DNA from: Subsaximicrobium wynnwilliamsii
GTDB taxonomy: Bacteria > Bacteroidota > Bacteroidia > Flavobacteriales > Flavobacteriaceae
DNA: 64,000 bases
NCBI RefSeq assembly: GCF_007997225.1
Contig: NZ_VORM01000002.1
Span: 280,049 to 344,048, forward strand
Direction of reading: 5' to 3'
Shown: positions 16,899-24,433 of the stretch, in pieces
Layout: the number at the start of each line of letters is the position of its first letter
How positions within the stretch are numbered: the stretch's first letter is position 1
Program-made: the position numbers and the translations under genes
The notes under the pieces: model-generated
Seen by the model: only the letters and a program-made list of their open reading frames with translations
Databases searched by the model: none
What the model was told of the DNA's origin: nothing

Positions 16899-17220
16899 CG
16901 CTTTGCTGGACCACCGCAGGTAATCCTGGAGTTTTCAATTGCTACAATGAATCTAATTTAGCTTGAGCGTTTTTTTGTTTGTATGATTTTCAAAGCGGAG
17001 CTTTGCTGGACCACCGCAGGTAATCCTGGAGTTTTCAATTTCTACAATGAATCTAATCTAGCTTGAGCGTTTTTTTGTTTGTATGATTTTCAAAGCGGCG
17101 CTTGGCTGGACCACCGCAGGTAATCCTGGAGTTTTCAATTGCTACAATGAATCTAATCTAGCTTGAGCGTTTTTTTGTTTGTATGATTTTCAAAGCGGCG
17201 CTTTGCTGGAACACCGCAGG
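16862..17220 (+). repeat. 100-bp tandem repeat array 2 (about 3.6 copies)
   Basis: Units start at 16862, 16962, 17062 and 17162, an exact period of 100. The fourth unit breaks off at ACCGCAGG (17220). Differences between units are few and mostly in the 3-base loop of the CAAAGC-N3-GCTTTG hairpin (GGC or GGA), in AC/CC before the second hairpin, and at single bases. The array is the boundary between islands A and B. Confidence 0.92.
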
Positions 17221-17225
17221 GAATC

Positions 17226-17481
17226 TAGTTCTCCTATTTGATGCGCCAAGTGTACTTGAGCGACTTTCTATTTAAGTATTTTCATGGCAGAGCTCATTTT
17301 GAATCGCTGCAACTGATTCTGCAATTTATCACTTGCCCAAGCTTACTTAAATTTATCAGTTTGAACTTTTTGTTTGAAATCCCGAAGCTTCATGAGAAGC
17401 GTTATATGAACAACAAAGTTATGTCACTCAATATCCAATCAAAAACCGACAACCCCATTCTATATAACTCAAATTAAGTTC
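17226..17481. other. left edge of island B, no convincing gene
   Basis: A 79-codon frame is open here, but its composition is unlike its neighbours and I see no family. The stretch probably is non-coding or gene debris. Confidence 0.4.
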
Positions 17482-17578
17482 ATACCTGAAAAGGTATAAT
17501 TAAGAACAGAAATAAAAAATTATACCTAATGAGGTATAAAATTTATACATTGCATTACTTTACACCCTTATGGGTATA
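17482..17578 (+). promoter_or_regulatory. three operator-like palindromes before the XRE gene
   Basis: Three inverted repeats built on TACC...GGTA: ATACCTGAAAAGGTAT (17482-17497), TATACCTAATGAGGTATA (17521-17538, perfect 7-bp arms) and TACACCCTTATGGGTATA (17561-17578). The third covers the first possible ATG (17570) of the XRE gene. The spacing and similarity suggest cooperative autorepression by that protein. Confidence 0.6.
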
Positions 17579-17581
17579 ATT

Positions 17582-17824
17582 ATGAAAGATTGGAATCGAA
17601 ATAATACTATTGCTGAATTTGTTAGGAATAGCAGAAAAGCAAGTAAAATGACACAGTTAGAGTTATCTGATTTGACTGGTGTTGGAATACGATTTATACG
17701 AGATATAGAACAAGGGAAGCCAAATTTAATGACTGCAAAAATAAATCAAGTTCTACTGTTTTTTGGACAAGAACTATCTCCAAGGCCAATAAGTGATGCC
17801 ACAAGGAGGAATTTGCTTGCATAA
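17582..17824 (+). CDS. XRE-family HTH regulator
   Basis: 80-aa protein with a single helix-turn-helix: FVRNSRKASKMTQLELSDLTGVGIRFIRDIEQGKPNLMTAKINQVL reads as a HipB-type fold. ATG at 17582 (MKDWNRNN) is preferred over ATG 17570, which lies inside the third palindrome. No HipA homologue follows; the next large genes are restriction-modification genes, so it may act as their controller (C-protein-like) or be a leftover of a lost hip locus. Confidence 0.75.
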   Translation: MKDWNRNNTIAEFVRNSRKASKMTQLELSDLTGVGIRFIRDIEQGKPNLMTAKINQVLLFFGQELSPRPISDATRRNLLA

Positions 17825-17918
17825 CTACGATAGATTTTTAAGTATTGAGGAAGATGCTATATATTTTGAGGAAATCAAAGCGAAGATGCGTCAACAGTCC
17901 TCGCTCGCTGTTAATTAG
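17796..17918 (+). CDS. possible 40-aa protein overlapping the XRE gene
   Basis: An ATG frame (MPQGGICLHNYDRFLSIEED, then AIYFEEIKAKMRQQSSLAVN) overlaps the end of the XRE gene by 29 bases, preceded by AATAAG. It is hydrophilic with no known motif. It may be the remnant 5' end of a gene once paired with the regulator. Weak evidence. Confidence 0.25.
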   Translation: MPQGGICLHNYDRFLSIEEDAIYFEEIKAKMRQQSSLAVN

Positions 17919-18029
17919 CTCAATATATAAACAAAATTCTTAATATGAGTTTTAAGAATTAAAGCACGAATAAGTATAGATGAATTTGTATAGTTATTAC
18001 ATCATAGCTATTATGTATTAAATGTTGAT

Positions 18030-18060
18030 TGTTTTACAATATTATTTTGTGTATATTTGC
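18030..18060 (+). promoter_or_regulatory. promoter of the hsd operon
   Basis: TTG at 18030-18032 and a perfect TATATTTG at 18053-18060 with 20 bases between them fit the Bacteroidota promoter. Transcription would start around 18066, about 20 bases before the ATG at 18087. Confidence 0.6.
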
Positions 18061-18086
18061 ATCGTACTAATTATGTATGTAGGATT

Positions 18087-18674
18087 ATGCAAAACAAATC
18101 AGTTGTTCTAAAATCAATTCTCGCTTATAACGGACTCTCTTCTGGGCACTCTTTTAGGGATAAAATAAAACACACCCACAATGGAAGCCTTCGTGTTATT
18201 CAGCTAAAAGATTTTGAGGAAAATTACACCGTTATTGGCAATGATTGTGTTTTGGTTGACGGAGAAAAAATCAAAACCAAAAACTATTTAGAGAATGGAG
18301 ATGTACTTTTTATTTCTAAAGGGGCAAATAATTTTGCTGTATCTTACATGGGTTTCGACGACATCCCGACAATTGCTTCCTCTGCTTTATTCGTACTTAA
18401 AATAAATAAAAATCTCGCAAATCCAGATTTCGTTGCTTGGTACATCAATCAGTCAAAAGTTCAAAATTACTTCAAAACAAATGAGGCTGGCACATATACA
18501 ACGAGTATAAACAAAGCAACAATAGAACATGCGCCAATTATACTTCCTTCTTTAGAAATGCAGACCAAAATAGCTAAAATTGCAAACCTTCATAATCAGG
18601 AGTTAGTACTTAACAATAAAATAATAGAACTAAAAAATAAACTAACAACTGCCCAACTTTTAAACATACTATAA
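18087..18674 (+). CDS. half-size HsdS-like specificity protein (single target-recognition domain)
   Basis: 195-aa protein with one type I target-recognition domain and one conserved C-terminal helix: GHSFRDKIKHTHNGSLRVIQ ... DVLFISKGANNFAVSY ... AGTYTTSINKATIEHAPIIL, then LPSLEMQTKIAKIANLHNQE and a coiled tail. Normal HsdS proteins carry two such units; this one would have to dimerise to recognise DNA, giving a palindromic site, or modulate the full HsdS encoded downstream. ATG 18087 is used; a TTG at 18057 falls inside the promoter box. The stop is one base before the hsdM ATG, so the two are translationally linked. Confidence 0.8.
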   Translation: MQNKSVVLKSILAYNGLSSGHSFRDKIKHTHNGSLRVIQLKDFEENYTVIGNDCVLVDGEKIKTKNYLENGDVLFISKGANNFAVSYMGFDDIPTIASSALFVLKINKNLANPDFVAWYINQSKVQNYFKTNEAGTYTTSINKATIEHAPIILPSLEMQTKIAKIANLHNQELVLNNKIIELKNKLTTAQLLNIL

Positions 18675-18675
18675 A

Positions 18676-20199
18676 ATGTCAAATAAATTGAAACCAACAC
18701 AAGACCAAATAAACGCTGCATTATGGAATGCCTGCGACACTTTTAGAGGTGCGTTTGATTCCTCAGAATACAAAAACTACATTTTGGTTTTTATGTTCAT
18801 CAAGTATTTAAGTGATGTTTGGAAAGACCATTACAATGCCCTCAAAGAACAGTATGGTGACAACGAGGAATTAATTCAAAGAAAACTAAAACGTGAGCGC
18901 TTTGTGCTTCCGCCCAATTGTTCTTTTGATTTTATATTCGATCATAGAAACGATACCGATATTGGCGAGAAAATAGATAAAATCTTTGCCCAAATAGAAG
19001 AGCGCAATATTGAAAAGTTGGATGGTGTTTTTAGAAACATCAGTTTCAACTCAGATAAATTAGGACAAACTAAAGATCGTAACCGTCGTCTTAAGAACCT
19101 AATCAATGACTTCGCAAAACCAGAACTAGATTTCCGTCCATCACTTTGGGATGATAAAGAAGATATTCTTGGAGAAGCTTATATGTATCTGTTAGAAAAG
19201 TTCGCATCTGGTGCTGGTAAAAAAGGCGGAGAATTTTTTACGCCAAAAGAAGTGTCTGGCTTATTGGCAAAATTAGTGTCGCCAAAAGAAGGAGACCGCA
19301 TATTTGATCCAACGTGTGGTTCTGGTTCTCTTCTAATTAAAGTAGCCGAAGAAACCAAAGATAAAGAAGGCAATTCTACCAATAATTTTGCCATCTACGG
19401 ACAAGAAAGTAATGGCGATACTTGGGCATTGAGTAAAATGAACTGTTTTTTACATAAAATGGATTCTGCTCAGATTGAGTGGTGCGACACCATTAACAAT
19501 CCTAAACTTATAGAAGGCGACGCCTTAATGAAGTTTGATATTGTAGTGGCAAATCCGCCTTTTAGCCTCGATAAATGGGGACACGAGAACGCAGAAGCAG
19601 ACCGTTACAAAAGATTTCTTCGTGGTGTACCACCAAAATCGAAAGGAGATTATGCCTTTATCCTACACATGATTGAAACCACATCGCCTAAAGGTAAAGT
19701 TGGTGTCATTGTGCCACATGGAGTGCTTTTTCGTGGAGGTGCAGAGCAGAAAATACGCCAAAAACTAATTGAAGAAAATCTATTGGAAGCGGTTATTGGC
19801 TTACCTACTAACCTATTCTATGGCACAGGGATTCCTGCTGCGATTCTTATTTTTAATAAAGCAAAAACAACAAAAGATATATTATTCATTGATGCTAGTA
19901 AAGGCTTTGAAGATGGTAAAAAGCAAAATGTGTTGCGAACAAAAGACATAGATAGAATTGTCGCTACACACAAGGATTTTAAAACTATTGAAAAATTTAG
20001 TACCGTTGTAAAACCAAAAGAAGTCGCTGAGAATGATTACAACCTTAACATACCACGCTATGTAGATACGTTTGAAGAAGAAGCCCCAGTTGACATCGCA
20101 GAAGTGCAGAAAAATATAGTCCAACTAGAAGCTGAATTAGTAGAAGTACGTGCAGAAATGAACAAACATCTAAAGGAGTTAGGATTTTTCCCATCCTAA
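18676..20199 (+). CDS. hsdM: type I restriction-modification DNA methyltransferase subunit
   Basis: 507-aa N6-adenine methyltransferase. An N-terminal helical domain (LWNACDTFRGAFDSSEYKNY) is followed by the SAM motif DPTCGSGSLL (211-220) and the catalytic NPPF (293-296), then motif PHGVLFRGGAEQKIR. The C-terminal helices (EVQKNIVQLEAELVEVRAEM) would contact HsdS. Length is normal. It methylates host DNA and, with HsdS and HsdR, forms the restriction complex. It is second in the operon. Confidence 0.97.
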   Translation: MSNKLKPTQDQINAALWNACDTFRGAFDSSEYKNYILVFMFIKYLSDVWKDHYNALKEQYGDNEELIQRKLKRERFVLPPNCSFDFIFDHRNDTDIGEKIDKIFAQIEERNIEKLDGVFRNISFNSDKLGQTKDRNRRLKNLINDFAKPELDFRPSLWDDKEDILGEAYMYLLEKFASGAGKKGGEFFTPKEVSGLLAKLVSPKEGDRIFDPTCGSGSLLIKVAEETKDKEGNSTNNFAIYGQESNGDTWALSKMNCFLHKMDSAQIEWCDTINNPKLIEGDALMKFDIVVANPPFSLDKWGHENAEADRYKRFLRGVPPKSKGDYAFILHMIETTSPKGKVGVIVPHGVLFRGGAEQKIRQKLIEENLLEAVIGLPTNLFYGTGIPAAILIFNKAKTTKDILFIDASKGFEDGKKQNVLRTKDIDRIVATHKDFKTIEKFSTVVKPKEVAENDYNLNIPRYVDTFEEEAPVDIAEVQKNIVQLEAELVEVRAEMNKHLKELGFFPS

Positions 20200-20327
20200 A
20201 TCCTTCCCTAAAGGAAGGACTTTTGATTGATAAAATAGAAATAGCAGTTGTTCGAAAATTTCGAATAACTGAATAAGAAAGTAGTAAAGTTGTCAAGTAA
20301 TACTTGACAACTCAAAACAGAATGCTT
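20200..20327 (+). promoter_or_regulatory. cluster of three inverted repeats between hsdM and rhuM
   Basis: A terminator-like hairpin TCCTTCC-CTAAA-GGAAGGA (about 20201-20219) is followed by TTCGAAA-A-TTTCGAA (20250-20264) and a perfect 10-bp repeat GTTGTCAAGT-AAT-ACTTGACAAC at 20289-20311, ending 16 bases before the chosen rhuM start. They may end hsdM transcription and form a binding site controlling rhuM. Confidence 0.5.
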
Positions 20328-21338
20328 ATGAGTAATAAAGAAGAAAATAATATAATTATATACACTACACAAGATGGTAAAAGTTCCGTAGCGTTATTTG
20401 CGCGAGATGGTAATGTGTGGATGAATCAAAAACAGCTTGCAGAACTTTTTGACACCTCCGTGCCAAATATTAGTATGCACATTGCAAGTATACTGAAAGA
20501 CAAGGAGTTAAATCCTGATTCAGTTGTTAAGGATTACTTAACAACTGCGGTAGATAATAAAGAATATAATGTTACTTTTTATGCCCTAGATATGATATTA
20601 GCCATTGGATATCGTGTGCGTAGCAAACGAGGTGTGCAGTTTAGGCAATGGGCAACCAGAAATCTAAGCGAGTTTGTGATTAAGGGTTTTGTAATGGATG
20701 ATGAACGCTTAAAAAATCCTGATGGTCGTGCAGATTATTTTGATGAATTATTAGAGCGCATACGTGATATACGTGCTTCGGAAAAGCGCTTTTATCAAAA
20801 AGTACGAGACTTATTTAGTTTAAGTAGTGATTACGACCCAACAGATAAAGCCACACAAATGTTTTTTGCAGAAGCTCAAAACAAGTTGCTTTATGCTACC
20901 ACAAACCAAACAGCAGCCTCGCTTATAGTAAAACGTGCTGATGCTGCAACATTAAATATGGGTCTTTCTACTTGGAAAGGTAGCGTGGTTCGAAAACAGG
21001 ATATTACGGTAGCAAAAAACTATTTAACAGAAGATGAACTAGACAGTCTAAACAGGCTAGTCGTTATCTTTTTAGAAACAGCTGAACTACGTGCCAAGAA
21101 CAAGCAAGATTTAACGATGCGTTTTTGGCAAAATAATTTAGATAAAATTATTGAATTTAATGATCTTCAAGTATTGAATAACGCTGGAAAGGTAAGTCAT
21201 AAACAAATGGAAAAGAAAGTGCGTGCACATTACGAAGTCTATGATAATAAACGTAAAAAAGGAGCAGCAGAAGAAGCAGATCGTATAGATTTAGAAGATT
21301 TAAAGTCTTTAGAACAAAAAATTAAGAGACAAAAATGA
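20328..21338 (+). CDS. rhuM: RhuM-family protein
   Basis: 336 aa from the ATG at 20328; an upstream TTG/ATG pair (20304, 20322) would place the start in or next to the palindrome. The family pattern is complete: FARDGNVWMNQKQLAELFDT, then a helix-turn-helix-like stretch, FYALDMILAIGYRVRSKRGV, FRQWAT and the C-terminal helical region. RhuM proteins are repeatedly found inside type I restriction loci and pathogenicity islands; their activity is not established. The last codon overlaps the next gene (ATGA). Confidence 0.9.
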   Translation: MSNKEENNIIIYTTQDGKSSVALFARDGNVWMNQKQLAELFDTSVPNISMHIASILKDKELNPDSVVKDYLTTAVDNKEYNVTFYALDMILAIGYRVRSKRGVQFRQWATRNLSEFVIKGFVMDDERLKNPDGRADYFDELLERIRDIRASEKRFYQKVRDLFSLSSDYDPTDKATQMFFAEAQNKLLYATTNQTAASLIVKRADAATLNMGLSTWKGSVVRKQDITVAKNYLTEDELDSLNRLVVIFLETAELRAKNKQDLTMRFWQNNLDKIIEFNDLQVLNNAGKVSHKQMEKKVRAHYEVYDNKRKKGAAEEADRIDLEDLKSLEQKIKRQK

Positions 21339-21688
21339 TACTACACCCAACCATAAACCGAAGCGTATTACTCGTTATACCAAAACAGCCTTTTTACGAT
21401 TGGAGCAATACGCTATTTCCAGATTTAGAACCTACAACGCTAGCAGAGATCGATGAGTACAATAGTTACTTATTAGAAGACGAACTCTTTATAGACAACC
21501 CAAAAAAGGAATTAAAAAAATACTGGAAGAAAATTTTTATAAACGAACTCTATGGACAATGTATGGATGACACTACGTTTCCTCACTTAACTTGGAAACT
21601 ATTTACAGAATGGTTCGATTTCCATCGTTCTGCTGTGATTTCAGATTTAACAAAAGACCCGCTTTATACTATAGATTATGACGAATAA
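21335..21688 (+). CDS. conserved-looking hypothetical protein, 117 aa
   Basis: No named domain recognised. It is acidic, with motifs ILHPTINRSVLLVIPKQPFY, YLLEDELFID and HLTWKLFTEWFDFHRSAVIS. It overlaps rhuM by 4 bases and hsdS by 11 bases, so it is clearly expressed with the restriction operon. Small proteins of this look beside rhuM/hsdS might be inhibitors or partners of RhuM (inference). No membrane segment or signal peptide. Confidence 0.75.
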   Translation: MILHPTINRSVLLVIPKQPFYDWSNTLFPDLEPTTLAEIDEYNSYLLEDELFIDNPKKELKKYWKKIFINELYGQCMDDTTFPHLTWKLFTEWFDFHRSAVISDLTKDPLYTIDYDE

Positions 21689-22916
21689 AAATACTCAAAA
21701 TGAGGTTGCTTTGGCTGAAGGAAAAGTAGGTTATAAAAAAACGAAGTTAGGTTGGATTCCTGAGGAATGGGAAATTGTTCAATTCAAGGAAATAGCAAAA
21801 TTTAATCCTAAAGCTGAAGAGTTACCTGAAAAATTTATTTATATAGATTTAGAAAGTGTGAAAGATGGCACTTTAAGAAAGGAGAATAAAATTTCTAAAA
21901 TTGAAGCACCAAGTCGTGCTCAAAGATTATTAGAAAATGAGGATATTTTATTTCAAACAGTACGTCCATATCAAAAAAATAATCTTTTTTTTAAGAGTAA
22001 TGGTAATTATGTTGCTTCATCAGGATATGCTCAACTTAGAGCAAAAAAATGTAGTGGATTTATTTACCAACTCATATACGCTGAATATATAAACAATCAA
22101 GTAATGGCGAGATGCACAGGAACAAGCTTTCCTGCAATTAGTGCAAAAGATTTGTCTGGTATTTATGTAAAACTTCCACCACTTCCAGAGCAACAAAAAA
22201 TAGCAACCATCCTAAATACTTGGGATAAAGCCATAGCAGCACAAGAAAAACTCATTGCCCAAAAACAAGATTTAAAAAAGGGATTGATGCAGCAGTTGTT
22301 AACTGGAAAGAAACGGTTTGCTGGGTTTGAGGGTGAGTGGGAGGAAGTGAAAATTAAGGATATTGCTGATACTTTTTCAGGTGGAACACCGTCAAGTAAG
22401 AAAGTTGAATACTACAATGGTAAAATTCCTTGGTTAAAATCTGGGGAGTTGAATAAAGGAATAATAAAAAATACTACGGGCTATATTTCTGAATTAGGTT
22501 TAAAAAAATCCTCAGCAAAACTAGTCGAGATTGATACAATTTTAGTCGCAATGTATGGCGCTACCGCAGGTGTTTGCGGAATTACAAAAATTAAAGGAGC
22601 TATTAATCAAGCTGTATTAGCTTTAATTCTTAACAAGGGATTTAGCACCTATTTTATTTACCAACTTTTAAAAATGAAAATGCCTCACATTGTTCATAGT
22701 ATGGTACAAGGTGGACAGCCAAATTTGAGCGGAGGAATTATAAATAGTGTAAAAGTAAAAATACCTATACTCGGAGAGCAGGAAAAAATTGGAGAGTTAT
22801 TATTAAATAGAGATTATGAAATAGATATGATACGGAAAAAACTAGGGAACATGAAAACGCAAAAACAGGGTTTAATGCAGCAGTTGTTAACTGGAGCGAA
22901 ACGGGTAAAAATTTAA
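21678..22916 (+). CDS. hsdS: type I restriction specificity subunit
   Basis: 412-aa DNA-recognition subunit with two target-recognition domains (about 25-165 and 222-365). Each is followed by the conserved helix: PPLPEQQKIATILNTWDKAI ... KKGLMQQLLTGKKRF and IPILGEQEKIGELLLNRDYE ... KQGLMQQLLTGAKR. The two conserved regions also share near-identical DNA (ATGCAGCAGTTGTTAACTGG), a site where domain exchange can occur. It would bind HsdM and HsdR and set the target sequence. It lies three genes downstream of hsdM. Confidence 0.95.
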   Translation: MTNKNTQNEVALAEGKVGYKKTKLGWIPEEWEIVQFKEIAKFNPKAEELPEKFIYIDLESVKDGTLRKENKISKIEAPSRAQRLLENEDILFQTVRPYQKNNLFFKSNGNYVASSGYAQLRAKKCSGFIYQLIYAEYINNQVMARCTGTSFPAISAKDLSGIYVKLPPLPEQQKIATILNTWDKAIAAQEKLIAQKQDLKKGLMQQLLTGKKRFAGFEGEWEEVKIKDIADTFSGGTPSSKKVEYYNGKIPWLKSGELNKGIIKNTTGYISELGLKKSSAKLVEIDTILVAMYGATAGVCGITKIKGAINQAVLALILNKGFSTYFIYQLLKMKMPHIVHSMVQGGQPNLSGGIINSVKVKIPILGEQEKIGELLLNRDYEIDMIRKKLGNMKTQKQGLMQQLLTGAKRVKI

Positions 22917-22920
22917 AAAT

Positions 22921-24186
22921 ATGCAAAGTCCTTTAGATAATGATATTATTGTGGAGTTGATGAAAACGAAAGCAAATGGTCGTCTTTACAAAAGAGAATC
23001 TACTGCGCTAGAGTTTAAATCTGATTTTGATTGGGATATAAGAGAGTCACGTATCAAGTATTTAAAATCTATCGCTTCCTTTGCCAATAGGTTAGGAGGA
23101 TATATGATTTTTGGAGTTTCAGATAGTCCTAGATTAATCTCTGGAATTACAAAATCATTTATGGAAATAGATGATTATCAAATATCACAATTCATAAATC
23201 TCTATTTATCGCCTGCACCAGATTTTGAAAGAGAAGAATTTCTAATTAATGGAAAAAAAATAGGTGTAATGTTTATTCATCCAATAGATAGGAAACCTGT
23301 GGTTTGCATTAAGAGTTATGGTAATATTATGTCTGATTCCTCAATCTATTATCGTTACAATAGTTTGAGTTGTATAATCAATTCTGGCGATCTTATACAT
23401 TTATTAGAAGAAGCGAAACAAAAAGAGAATGACAAATGGATGAAATTATTCACATCGGCTTCTACTGTTGGCGTTCATAATGCAGGAATTTTTGATATTA
23501 AATCTGGTAAAATCTCTACTCAGAAAGGTAATTCTTATGTTCTTGATGAAAATTTGTTAAAAAGATTAAAAGTATTAGACAAATACTCACAGCAAGAAGA
23601 TGGTGCGGAAGCAGTTAGAATTATTGGGGAAATTGATAAGACAGGCACAGTTATTAATCGCCCTTTTGCAATTCATGACGATGATATTATCATAGGATTT
23701 TTAGGCGACAAAGATATTAATGCACCTATAGAATACTTAGAAGCAATGTGCTATCAAAGTTCAGGTTTTATGCCTATTTATTATTATATCAATAAAACTG
23801 ATTTCAATATCGAAGATATTTTAAAAAAGCTCAAGAAAGTAAAGACTAGGTCTCAGGCCAAAAAGAAATTAATAGCAAGATTAGAAGATGATAGTAATAT
23901 TTTAAATCAAAGAAAAAGTTTAATTATGGAAAATTCCACTTCGGTTAGAACTAAGAGATTGAGGTATCATAATCAATTGATTAATGGAGAGGAAATCATA
24001 TATAAGAATACTGGAGAGGTCAAACGATTGTTAGAAGCTATTTGTAATCTACAGCATGGGACTTTTAATTTTGCTTATGTTAAGAATGTTCTCATTGATG
24101 TATATAACAATTATTTCAATACTGATCTATCGTCATTTATTAGAAAGACAGTTTGTTATTTAGATTTATTAGAAAATAAAAATTAG
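22921..24186 (+). CDS. AlbA_2/Schlafen-like ATP-binding-type protein
   Basis: 421-aa protein with an N-terminal AlbA_2 (Schlafen AAA_4-like) domain: STALEFKSDFDWD, FANRLGGYMIFGVSDSPRLI, YQISQFINLYLSPAPDFERE and IHPIDRKPVVCIK (about residues 26-125), with RYNSLSCII as the end strand. The C-terminal half is not recognised. Such proteins occur as accessory genes in defence loci and type I restriction operons; some Schlafen-like relatives are nucleases, but activity here is unknown. It starts 4 bases after hsdS. Confidence 0.8.
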   Translation: MQSPLDNDIIVELMKTKANGRLYKRESTALEFKSDFDWDIRESRIKYLKSIASFANRLGGYMIFGVSDSPRLISGITKSFMEIDDYQISQFINLYLSPAPDFEREEFLINGKKIGVMFIHPIDRKPVVCIKSYGNIMSDSSIYYRYNSLSCIINSGDLIHLLEEAKQKENDKWMKLFTSASTVGVHNAGIFDIKSGKISTQKGNSYVLDENLLKRLKVLDKYSQQEDGAEAVRIIGEIDKTGTVINRPFAIHDDDIIIGFLGDKDINAPIEYLEAMCYQSSGFMPIYYYINKTDFNIEDILKKLKKVKTRSQAKKKLIARLEDDSNILNQRKSLIMENSTSVRTKRLRYHNQLINGEEIIYKNTGEVKRLLEAICNLQHGTFNFAYVKNVLIDVYNNYFNTDLSSFIRKTVCYLDLLENKN

Positions 24187-24433
24187 GGGAAATTTAAACG
24201 AGTTCCCTAAAAAACAATAAAGTTTCCCCAGAAACTGATAAGGGAATTAATGACGCAACTAATGCTTTAACTAATGATAACGCTAATTTTATAGGGTTTA
24301 TAAAGAGTTTTAGAAGGTTTTGAAACAATAGAGAAGAAATTTTATACTAAGTTTTAATTCCCTGAAAACTCAAAATAGTTCCCCAAAAACATATAAAATT
24401 CCCCAAAAAGCAAAAATAATAAGGAAAGAAACA
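24187..24433 (+). other. gap in the hsd operon with TTCCC-A-rich motifs
   Basis: About 250 bases without an intact gene. The motif TTCCC(C/T)-A-rich appears five times (about 24203, 24220, 24358, 24381, 24402). One frame reads NNKVSPETDKGINDATNALT up to a stop at about 24322, like the low-complexity GIND tails of AlbA_2 proteins. It may be a decayed extension of the preceding gene. No clear promoter for hsdR. Confidence 0.4.

Noticed and set aside
11167..17220. CRISPR array
   Set aside because: The 100-bp units are head-to-tail without spacers and no cas genes are present.
17238..17477. 79-codon frame at the left edge of island B
   Set aside because: No recognisable domain, no promoter or start context; likely chance in AT-rich DNA.
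17582..17918. A second hip toxin-antitoxin locus
   Set aside because: Only the HipB-like regulator is present; no HipS or HipA/HipT homologue follows.
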